Source: Nemopilema nomurai (lineage: Eukaryota; Cnidaria; Scyphozoa; Rhizostomeae; Rhizostomatidae). From it: DNA of 64,000 bases. The stretch covers positions 90,422 through 154,421 of the forward strand of contig ML133448.1 in the NCBI GenBank assembly GCA_003864495.1. Direction: 5' to 3'. Shown here piece after piece: positions 36,684 through 47,500 of this stretch. The notes beneath the pieces were generated by a model. It did no database searches. It had not been told where the DNA came from and saw only the letters and a list, made by a program, of their open reading frames with translations. Numbering within the stretch: position 1 is the stretch's first letter; each line of letters starts with the position of its first letter. Made by a program: the position numbers and the translations under genes.

Positions 36684-39166
36684 GAATTTTTTAACCAAAA
36701 ACGAGTAATAATAGCTTTTTTCTGTCTTAAGGTGCCCATAATACAACTGGTATTATAGTAGAAAGTGTAGTTTGGAAGAAAATGTGAACTTGCATCCTAA
36801 CTGTTTTTAGAACAAGTAGTAAGACTATAGCCTTTGGAAATTGGTCATTTTTATTCAGAAAACCGAAAAAATTAGTTTATTTTTTGTCTTTTGGGTGCCA
36901 AGTGAGCAACTGGTATTATATTAGAAAGTGTATTTTGAAAGAAAATGTGAACGTATATCCTGACTGTTTTTAGGCAAAAAGTAAGACTATAGCCTTTTGA
37001 ATTGAGTCATTTTGAGCCAAATTTTTGAAACCCAAAAACGGGTAATAATAGTTTGTTTTGTGTCTTGTGGGTGCCCAGTGAGCAACTTGTATTCTATTAG
37101 AAAATGTATTTTGGAAGAAAATGTGAACGTGTATCCTGACTGTTTTAGGCAAAAAGTAAGACTATAGCCTTTGGAATTGAGTCATTTTTTATTCAAAAAC
37201 GAAAAAATAGTTTATTTTTTGTCTTTGGGTGCCCAGTGAGCAACTGTGTTATTAGAAAGTATTTTGAAAGAAATGTGAACGTATATCCTGACTGTTTTTA
37301 GGCAAAAAAGTAAGACTATAGCCTTTGAATTGAGTCATTTTGAGCCAAATTTTTGAAACCCAAAAACGGGTAATAATAGTTTTTTTGTGTCTTGTGGGTG
37401 CCCAGTGAGCAACTTGTATTCTATTAGAAAATGTATTTTGGAAGAAATGTGAACGTGTATCCTGACTGATTTTTAGGCAGAAAGTAACTATAGCCTTTGG
37501 AATTGAGTCATTTTGAGCCAAATTTTTAAACCCAAAAACGGGTAATAATAGTTTATTTTGTGTCTTGTGGGTGCCCAGTGAGCAACTTGTGTTCTATTAG
37601 AAAATGTATTTTGAAAGAAATGTGAACGTGTATCCTGACTGTTTTTAGGCAAAAAAGTAAGACTATAGCCTTTGGAATTGAGTCATTTTGAGCCAAATTT
37701 TTTAAACCCAAAACGGGTAATAATAGTTTATTTTGTGTCTTGTGGGTGCCCAGTGAGCAACAGGTATTCTATTAGAAAATGTATTTTGAAAGCAAATGTG
37801 AACATGTATCCTGATTGTTTTTAGGCGAGAAAGTAAAACTATGCCTTTCGAATTGAGTCATTTTGTGCCAAATTTTTTAAACCCAAAACGGGTAATAATA
37901 GTTTATTTTGTGTCTTGTGGGTGCCAGTGAGCAACTTGTTCTATTAGAAAATGTATTTTGGAAGAAAATGTGAACGTGTATCCTGACTGTTTTTAGGCAA
38001 AAAAGTAAGACTATAGCCTTTGGAATTGAGTCATTTTGAGCCAAATTTTTTAAACCCAAAAACGGGTAATAATAGTTTATTTTGTGTCTTGTGGGTGCCC
38101 AGTGAGCAACAGGTATTCTATTAGAAAATGTATTTTGAAAGCAAATGTGAACATGTATCCTGATTGTTTTTAGGCGAAAAAAAAAGAAAACTATAGCCTT
38201 TGAATTGAGTCTTTGTGCCAAATTTTTTAAACCCAAAAACGGGCAATAATAGTTTATTTTGTGTCTTATGGGTGCCAAGCGAGCAACTTGTGTTCTATAA
38301 AACGTGTATTTTGGACGAAAATGTAACGTATATCCTGACTGTTTTTAGGCAAAAAGTAAGACTATAGCCTTTGGAATTGAGTCATTTTGAGCCAAATTTT
38401 TTAAACCCAAAAACGGGTAATAATAGTTTATTTTGTGTCTTGTGGGTGCCCAGTGAGCAACTTGTGTTCTATTAGAACGTGTATTTTGAAAGAAAATGTG
38501 AACGTGTATCCTGACTGTTTTTAGGCAAAAAAGTAAGACTATAGCCTTTTGAATTGAGCCATTTTGTGCCAAATTTTTTAAACCCAAAAACGGGCAATAA
38601 TAGTTTATTTTGTGTCTTGTGGGTGCCCAGTGAGCAACTTGTATTCTGTTAGAAAATGTATTTTGAAAGAAAATGTTAACGTATATCTTGACTGTTTTTA
38701 GGCAAAAAAGTAAGACTATAGCCTTTTGAATTGAGCCATTTTGTGCCAAATTTTTTAAACCCAAAAACGGGCAATAATAGTTTATTTTGTGTCTTGTGGG
38801 TGCCAAGCGAGCAACTTGTGTTCTATAAGAACGTGTATTTTGGACGAAAATGTAAACGTATATCCTGACTGTTTTTAGGCAAAAAAGTAAGACTATAGCC
38901 TTTGGAATTGAGTCATTTTGAGCCAAATTTTTTAAACCCAAAAACGGGTAATAATAGTTTATTTTGTGTCTTGTGGGTGCCCAGTGAGCAACTTGTGTTC
39001 TATTAGAACGTGTATTTTGAAAGAAAATGTGAACGTGTATCCTGACTGTTTTTAGGCAAAAAAGTAAGACTATAGCCTTTTGAATTGAGCCATTTTGTGC
39101 CAAATTTTTTAAACCCAAAAACGGGCAATAATAGTTTATTTTGTGTCTTGTGGGTGCCCAGTGAGC
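36684..39166. repeat. 177-bp satellite array 2
   Basis: The same monomer family and order of variants as array 1, but the block 36684-38350 has many single-base losses (for example CCCAAAACGGG for CCCAAAAACGGG), which break its long - strand frame into pieces. From about 38350 to 39166 it is again clean and virtually identical to the end of array 1. Confidence 0.95.
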
Positions 39167-39523
39167 AATAAAAACTAAATATTAAATTTACTAGTACTAT
39201 TTAAGATTATCTGAAGTTCTGTTAATCATTTGAATTGTTAAGTTTAGTTGGAACAATTACATAAGCTGCAATGAGTTTCTCGCTTTATTCCAAACACTTC
39301 TGCTTTCTCATATCTCATCCAACAATTTTTACTTATGTTTATCCTCCTAGGTCTGTTGCTTACTTTTAAGCTGCCAATCTTTGACACATACTGTAAAATA
39401 AATAAAACCAGATTTTAGGATGCTCTTGTTAAAGTACCATTTATAGGATTTTCAAGCCATTTTTTACCTATCTGCACAACAGGATCTATATTGATTTCAG
39501 CATTCCTCTAAAACTCTGTTTAG

Positions 39524-42500
39524 GCAAATGAAGACATCATAAGACCACTGGAAGCTCAAGGTATACCTAGACTGTACCCAACAGATGAAAACATAGGTAA
39601 GTAGAGTCTAATGAGCCTAATATTTATCATAACTTTAAATATACAAAAACATTACTATGTTAAAATACTTTAATGATTAATGCTGATTTGTGAAAAATGA
39701 TGTCAAGTGTAGTAAACATCATTTCTCTTATTTGAAATCTCTTTATGTTTGTTGTAACTCCATAAAAAGACTGTTCCCACCAAATCACTTGTTGTGTGAC
39801 ATGAAAAATTCTCCCACAGATATACTAGCAGAGATGAAGAAAATAAATCATTCTATTCTTGTGAGCTTCCTAGAGCTGCTTGATACTCTGATTGATGCCC
39901 CATCTCAGGAAGAGGTAAGCAGCTCCATTCATTTCATACTCTAGTTGTATAAACAGTGGATATATTGTCTGGGAGTTTTTGCTGTTATATTTCATAAAAT
40001 ATCTGATTAGTTATTTGTTTTATTAAGTTTGTGTCTAGTTTCCATTACAAAACACTATTATGTTGTGGATGAAACTTTCCATCAGGAAAAGTTACTGAGA
40101 CTTTAATAAGAATGTTAATGTATGACCCTGTGTTATTAGGGTTTGTATGACCCTAAGAAATTAAGGAAAATGTAATGATATTATGTATAACTCTTGATTG
40201 TATCAATGTACATTTTTCAGAAAAGCTTGATTTAATTTTGAAGCTATTTACATCTGAATTAATTCAACTCAAAAGATTTCATTGAATTAAAAGTCAAATC
40301 AAGAAATTTTCTTTTTGAAGGTGTTTTTTTCAAATTTTTTTGAATTAATTAGCATTTTCATTATGTGATGTTTAAGTTCAGGCAGTCAGAATTCCATTTC
40401 AGTAACATTTTTTAGCATGATTGTATTCACATGTTCATTGTACATATTGAGTGTTTTAAGCACATTTTTACTATCCTATTTAGAGGCAACTTAAATTGGA
40501 TGATATGAATATGTTGTTTATCAATCTTCATCATTTGATAAATGAATTTAGACCACACCAGGTAACAGTAAATTAATTTGTATCTTTTTTCTCTTAGATA
40601 CGATTTGTAATTGCATCTATTTTCTCATTTTTGCAATAAAATGTTTAAATGTATTACCACAAGGATGAGTTTGTAATCTGTATTGGTAAAGCAGTTATCT
40701 TTTTTTAAAATGCATATTCATATTTGCTTCTCAGTTACTTACATGTTTCTACACCCAGTCTCCTGACATCACTCCTTTTTAATACTTTGATTGTTAATGA
40801 TGATCAAAATTGATGATGGATAGTGTCAATATTGTCAATATTAGGCTCGGGAAACATTGAGAGTTATGCTGCATAGACAAAGGACTCAAAGGCTTGAAAC
40901 TGCTGAAAAGCTGGCAAGGTAAGGGGTCAGTTATGTTCCTTGTTTTCTTAAGCCTAGCGCACTCAACAGATTTTTAGTGGCAATAGACATGGTTTTTGTG
41001 TATGTGATGCAGCAACAAGAAATAAAGTATTTTGTAGTCATCAACAATTTTTCAGTTCAAACACGTTTGACATTTTTTGTTGCTGACGTCAAGAACAAAA
41101 ACCGTGCTTTGCGTTGACGATAAAAATCTTAAAAGGCCCCCTGAAAATACAAATCAGCGATCAGTAAAAAGTCATATGCTCTGCAAAACCCTCTGCTAGG
41201 GAGGATAAATTAGATTTTTCGTGATTGGCGATAAAATTTGTGCTGTGTGAATTAAAGATTTTCTCCAAATTACAAAAATCTCATGTATCACTGATAAAAA
41301 CCCACATGTTGCACTAGGCTTTAGTATTATCAAAAGTTCAGCCTGATTTTTATGCAACCTTTCATGAAGGAAAAGAGTTGAAAGTCGCGGTTTGAGGGCG
41401 TTTTGAGGGCAATGCAAATGGATTAAAAAATTTAGGAACATTCCTGTAACAGTGAGATTGGTATTACCATGTTATGTATTGTGGTGACAGAAAGAAACCG
41501 CCAGCCTCAGGCCATACCCACAGAAGCAGCAAAGACGGATTCTTGACTGAAATCACCTTTTTTGATTGCCATGAGGTTGGTGTGAATGGAAGGGCGATAG
41601 AAGAGCAAGAATTGTCTTCAGACGGGACCCTTGATACTTTACTTTCTTGATACTTTACTTTACTTTTATTTCTTGATACTTTTTCAGTTACAACAACTAT
41701 AGTGTAATAGACTGTCTTGATGTAGGTAACAAATGTTGCTTCTTCCAACATGCCTTTAACTTGTGAGCATTCCAGTAATTATTTTTTGATCAAGGGAGTT
41801 CTCATTTTATCAATGTTCTTTTTTCTCCATGCCACAATTGTTGCTTTGCATGAATTATTTTTTACTTTTCATCGTATTCATGACTTTTTTGTGCTACTTT
41901 TATTAAAAACATCAGGGTGAACAAATACTTGAAGCTAAAAACCATCAAAATAGTATGGACAAAAACGCTGACAAAATAAATAGCCTGTTGTGGATTGAAA
42001 GCCATGGGAGGGTTGTGAGAGGAAGCGTCTGATTGGCTGTGTAATGACCAATCAGCGTCCACGTCACATCATCCTTTTGAGAATCCGATGAGTTCTTTCC
42101 GTCCACAACGGGATTTTACATTAATATTTGCTTCGTGATTCCCCTTTTTCTTCTGTTGCCAAAATCCAGCTGTTTCTTTTCGTCCATTTTCTCATTTCTT
42201 TCTCGGCTCAGCACTTTTACACAGTTCTGGTCTCACTCAGTTGTCGTTTCTTGCAATGTTACTGAATGGCAACGTAGCCTGGTGCCTAAAGATAAGCCAG
42301 ATGGATAGACAATCCGTAACCTGTTTGATAGGAAATTTCATTGGAATCAGTTTTTACTTTCTCGTTGTCCAAGTATGCTTTTAATATCTGCATATGCCTA
42401 GATGTCATCCTGAATGAATTCTGCTCTTGACGTCTTTGTTTTGTCTGGTGAGAAATTGTTTTTGTATCTCCAATCAGAGTCCGTCTTAAATAGAATCCTA

Positions 42501-42869
42501 TTGTCCCAGGCATGTTGAAAAAGCAAAAGCGAGTTTCCGGAACTGCCAGTCAGCGGTCTTCAGCAAAATGCCACTACACACAGGGCAACAACAACACAGC
42601 AAATAAAACAGGAACCAATCCCCAATAGTGTTTCAAATCATCACGAGAAGGTAGGTATTGCTTGTTTAATAACATGCTTCTTTCTCGATTTAATCAGTTC
42701 TTACGTAAGGTAGCTGTGAACAGGGTTCCGGTTCCCCTCCAGTTTAATTTCTTGGAATTTCTGTCATTTTGCCAACAGGGATGGAACTGTCCATAGAGAA
42801 TCTGATGGAAGCGACTCACAGAAAACGAACTTGAAGCTAATGTGTGACATTGTTGATCAGATCACGTAG
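39524..42869 (+). pseudogene. MED7: MED7 partial copy 3 (exons 2-7, frame-broken)
   Basis: Seen: exon equivalents at 39524-39596, 39820-39914, 40484-40561, 40845-40918, 42510-42650 and 42779-42869. Exon 6 has lost one base in the CAA run (141 instead of 142 bp), which brings a TAA into frame shortly after the Gln tract. Exon 7 has lost two bases near its start (91 instead of 93 bp). Exons 2-5 are identical to copy 2. No exon 1 precedes it. Either a dead duplicate or an unpolished copy of the same sequence; the deletions lie within a zone rich in similar losses in introns and satellite. Confidence 0.85.
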
Positions 42870-43356
42870 AACGACTTTCTCTTTCGATCGATCAATTGAA
42901 CTGGTAGCAGTGGGATGATGAATAAAGATGAAGAAAGACACTCCATTGAACGAAGACAAGTCTCAATCAAGAATATTGTTGTTGTTGCTGCTAACAACTA
43001 GATGCGCATTGTTCCACTGAACCTTTTGAAGAAAGAACTGATTTTCAAAGTTTTTCAAAATCTTCTTCGAGCACTCTATCTTTGACAAGATTTCATCGTT
43101 ATTCTATTTAAATTATAATTTAATCGTATACGTTTTCCATTTTTTACATGTTGAGATTCTTCTCAATAGATGTGTCTCAGATTTTTAAAGTTCCTTCTTC
43201 CCTTAAAGCTATACTCTGTCAAAATTGCAAACAATTTTGTTCCCTCTTATAGGTGTTTACGACTTTAGAAAACGGACCAGAGCAAATACAAACATTTTGT
43301 GGCACACTAGCTAGTTGTTAATTGTTTAAGCAGCATATTAATAGATGGTAACACTC

Positions 43357-45917
43357 GAATTTTTTAACCCAAAAACGAGTAATAATAGCTTTTTTCTGTC
43401 TTAAGGTGCCCATAATACAACTGGTATTATAGTAGAAAGTGTAGTTTGGAAGAAAATGTGAACTTGCATCCTAACTGTTTTTAGAACAAGTAGTAAGACT
43501 ATAGCCTTTAGAAATTGGTCATTTTTATTCAGAAAACCGAAAAAATTAGTTTATTTTTTGTCTTTTGGGTGCCAAGTGAGCAACTGGTATTATATTAGAA
43601 AGTGTATTTTGAAAGAAATGTGAACGTATATCCTGACTGTTTTTAGGCAAAAAGTAAGACTATAGCCTTTTGAATTGAGTCATTTTGAGCCAAATTTTTG
43701 AAACCCAAAAACGGGTAATAATAGTTTGTTTTGTGTCTTGTGGGTGCCCAGTGAGCAACTTGTATTCTATTAGAAAATGTATTTTGGAAGAAAATGTGAA
43801 CGTGTATCCTGACTGATTTTAGGCAAAAAGTAAGACTATAGCCTTTGGAATTGAGTCATTTTGAGCCAAATTTTTAAACCCAAAAACGGGTAATTAGTTT
43901 ATTTTGTGTCTTGTGGGTGCCCAGTGAGCAACTTGTGTTCTATTAGAAAATGTATTTTGAAAGATAATGTGAACGTGTATCCTGACTGTTTTTAGGCAAA
44001 AAAGTAAGACTATAGCCTTTGGAATTGAGTCATTTTGAGCCAAATTTTTTAAACCCAAAAACGGGTAATAATAGTTTATTTTGTGTCTTGTGGGTGCCCA
44101 GTGAGCAACAGGTATTCTATTAGAAAATGTATTTTGAAAGCAAATGTGAACATGTATCCTGATTGTTTTTAGGCGAGAAAGTAAAACTATAGCCTTTCGA
44201 ATTGAGTCATTTTGTGCCAAATTTTTAAACCCAAAAACGGGTAAAATAGTTTATTTTGTGTCTTGTGGGTGCCCAGTGAGCAACTTGTATTCTATTAGAA
44301 AATGTATTTTGGAAAATGTGAACGTGTATCCTGACTGTTTTTAGGCAAAAAAGTAAGACTATAGCCTTTGGAATTGAGTCATTTTGAGCCAAATTTTTTA
44401 AACCCAAAAACGGGTAATAATAGTTTATTTTGTGTCTTGTGGGTGCCCAGTGAGCAACAGGTATTCTATTAGAAAATGTATTTTGAAAGCAAATGTGAAC
44501 ATGTATCCTGATTGTTTTTAGGCGAAAAAGTAAAACTATAGCCTTTCGAATTGAGTCATTTTGTGCCAAATTTTTTAAACCCAAAAACGGGCAATAATAG
44601 TTTATTTTGTGTCTTATGGGTGCCAGCGAGCAACTTGTGTTCTATAAGAAGTGTATTTTGGACGAAAATGTAAACGTATATCCTGACTGTTTTTAGGCAA
44701 AAAAGTAAGACTATAGCCTTTGGAATTGAGTCATTTTGAGCCAAATTTTTTAAACCCAAAAACGGGTAATAATAGTTTATTTTGTGTCTTGTGGGTGCCC
44801 AGTGAGCAACTTGTGTTCTATTAGAACGTGTATTTTGAAAGAAAATGTGAACGTGTATCCTGACTGTTTTTAGGCAAAAAAGTAAGACTATAGCCTTTTG
44901 AATTGAGCCATTTTGTGCCAAATTTTTTAAACCCAAAAACAGGCAATAATAGTTTATTTTGTGTCTTGTGGTGCCAGTGAGCAACTTGTATTCTGTTAGA
45001 AAATGTATTTTGAAAGAAAATGTTAACGTATATCTTGACTGTTTTTAGGCAAAAAAGTAAGACTATAGCCTTTTGAATTGAGCCATTTTGTGCCAAATTT
45101 TTTCCCAAAAACGGGCAATAATAGTTTATTTTGTGTCTTGTGGGTGCCAAGCGAGCAACTTGTGTTCTATAAGAACGTGTATTTTGGACGAAAATGTAAC
45201 GTATATCCTGACTGTTTTAGGCAAAAAAGTAAGACTATAGCCTTTGGAATTGAGTCATTTTGAGCCAAATTTTTTAAACCCAAAAACGGGTAATAATAGT
45301 TTATTTTGTGTCTTGTGGGTGCCCAGTGAGCAACTTGTGTTCTATTAGAACGTGTATTTTGAAAGAAATGTGAACGTGTATCCTGACTGTTTTTAGGCAA
45401 AAAAGTAAGACTATAGCCTTTTGAATTGAGCCATTTTGTGCCAAATTTTTTAAACCCAAAACGGGCAATAATAGTTTATTTTGTGTCTTGTGGGTGCCAG
45501 TGAGCAACTTGTATTCTGTTAGAAAATGTATTTTGAAAGAAAATGTTAACGTATATCTTGACTGTTTTTAGGCAAAAAAGTAAGACTATAGCCTTTTGAA
45601 TTGAGCCATTTTGTGCCAAATTTTTTAAACCCAAAAACGGGTAATAATAGTTTATTTTGTGTCTTGTGGGTGCCCAGTGAGCAACTTGTATTCTATTAGA
45701 AAATGTATTTTGAAAGCAAATGTGAACATGTATCCTGACTGTTTTTTGGCAAAAAAGTAAGACTATAGCCTTTTGAATTGAGCCATTTTGTGCCAAATTT
45801 TTTAAACCCAAAAATGGGCAATAATAGTTTATTTTGTGTCTTGTGGGTGCCCAGTGAGCAACTTGTATTCTATTAGAAAATGTATTTTGAAAGAAAATGT
45901 GAACGTGTATCCTGACA
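43357..45917. repeat. 177-bp satellite array 3
   Basis: About 14-15 monomers, the same family as arrays 1 and 2, with frequent small deletions up to about 45520. It lacks the 340-bp internal duplication of array 1, so copy number varies among arrays. Confidence 0.95.
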
Positions 45918-46215
45918 GTTTTATCGAACTTCTTTCACCCAAAATGAGTAATAATTGGTTAATTACCATCTTTAGACAGTGAGGAATCCAATGTTTCCAT
46001 TAGAAAGTGTAGTTTGGAAGAGGATTCTACTTTTATCCTGACTGTTTTTCTGGAAAGTAATATGACTATAGCCTTTGTAGAGGGGTCCTTTTTGATGCAA
46101 TTCTTTTAGTCTAAAACAGATAACAATTGATGGCTTACAGTTGTTAGATGCGTAGCATTTGATTGGCATTGTCTTGGAAAGTTTAAATTGAAAAATTTTG
46201 TATTTGCGTCCTAAA
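45918..46215. repeat. Diverged edge monomers of the 177-bp satellite
   Basis: Weakly matching units still carry ATTAGAAAGTGTA, TATCCTGACTGTTTTT and GACTATAGCCTTTG but differ widely elsewhere. Decayed monomers at the border are the pattern expected where an array meets unique DNA. Confidence 0.7.
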
Positions 46216-47449
46216 GACTTTTTTGGTAAGGGTTTTGGAAAGGGTTTTTGTGTAAACTCTGAAGCCGCTTTTATCAACTCAGCGTGAGAGAAATGTAAAT
46301 CTATCAGCCGAGAAAAGGTTGGAAACATTTCTTGGAAGTTTCTATTTACTGGCTTGGACCATAAAAGGAAAAATATCAAATATGTGATTGCTTGAAATGA
46401 AAGAGATGGCCATATAGGCATTTTAGACCTTGGGGACAAAAAATATTAAATTTGTTCAAATAAAACTTCAGAAGGTATTGGTTATTCAAGGAAAATAGAC
46501 ACGCGACTAGGTCAATGGAATCGCAGGTGAATGATAGATGATAAACATCTAGTATGGGTTGATTTGATAAAAATTTCATTATACATCATTAACATCAATA
46601 TCAATTAGAAGAGTAGTCATTTAACAGATACAATTCGCTATATTCGCTCAGATTCAAATGACTGATTTACTTGACTTCAGGCAGAATGAAGCATATTGGG
46701 CTTTTGAAAAGGGAAAAGCATTGGTAATTGTCGGGGAAGTTGCTCTTTTCGTTCCCTTCTTTAAGACGTGACATTAGTTTTCTTAACGATTTCATGGATT
46801 GCATAAGACTGCGTCTCATTAGAAGATTGACCTTGAAATTTACTTGCAAACAACCAGCTTTAAATTGGAAATTTCTTGTAATTAATTTTTCGCAGTAATT
46901 GAAATGAACTTCAGAATGTGTGTAATAAAAAGATTGATATGGCACCGTTGTTGTTGCTGATATTACCTTGCAGTTGTAGTCTATACTCTTACTAAAGATT
47001 CTGACTAATACAAAAAAGCCTTGGTAGAGAAATTCGTAGGACATCTTGAGAGGAACATGTGGGTACTGCAGAAAAATGGTACTGCATAAAAATGGTGTTG
47101 CATCAATGCAGTGCAACAGTTATTAGTACGATGTTAAAAAGGCGGATTATTCCCCCAATTTTGCCTGCGAGTCGTCATTACAGCTTACAAACCCAGGCGC
47201 AATGGTTCCCTTAAACATTGCGTCATTTTTTACGTCCCTACAGAGCAAAGCCATGTTTTCCATATAAATCAAAAGCATCCAACACCAAATTGAGAAAATT
47301 CCACATAAAAATATGTCTTTTAAAAACTTCAGAAACCCTAAACCTAAACTTCTAAGATTGAATTATACAACTGTGCCAATTTCTGAGTAGTCGCGGCTCC
47401 TTGCTCAGGCCTGGAACGGTGTTCACGGGGCTGGCCAGCCAAACCTTGG
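46216..47449. other. Spacer between MED7 locus and DENND3-like gene
   Basis: AT-rich; I see no exon, conserved frame or repeat. Confidence 0.35.
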
Positions 47450-47500
47450 CTTAAGACACAATCTTAAGACACAATCTTAAGACACAATCTTAAGACACAA
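47450..47500. repeat. 13-bp tandem repeat
   Basis: Four copies of CTTAAGACACAAT at the 3' end of the DENND3-like gene; the last copy overlaps the candidate stop codon region near 47490. Confidence 0.85.

Larger units (their letters stand above)
32480..39166 (+). repeat. 6.7-kb tandem unit, copy 2
   Basis: Second head-to-tail copy, starting at a satellite/intron junction CAGTGAGC|AATAAAAACT. It differs from copy 1 by scattered substitutions clustered around exon 3 and the end of intron 6, and from about 36045 to 38350 by many extra single-base deletions in homopolymers. Confidence 0.95.
39167..45917 (+). repeat. 6.7-kb tandem unit, copy 3
   Basis: Third copy, opening at the same satellite/intron junction as copy 2. 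It shares the copy-2 variants around exon 3. From about 41870 to 45520 single- and few-base deletions are frequent. Its satellite continues into diverged edge monomers and unique DNA, so this is the true right end of the locus. Confidence 0.95.

Noticed and set aside
44225..45811. Several 68-142 codon - strand frames in arrays 2 and 3
   Set aside because: Fragments of the same satellite read-through, split by small deletions.
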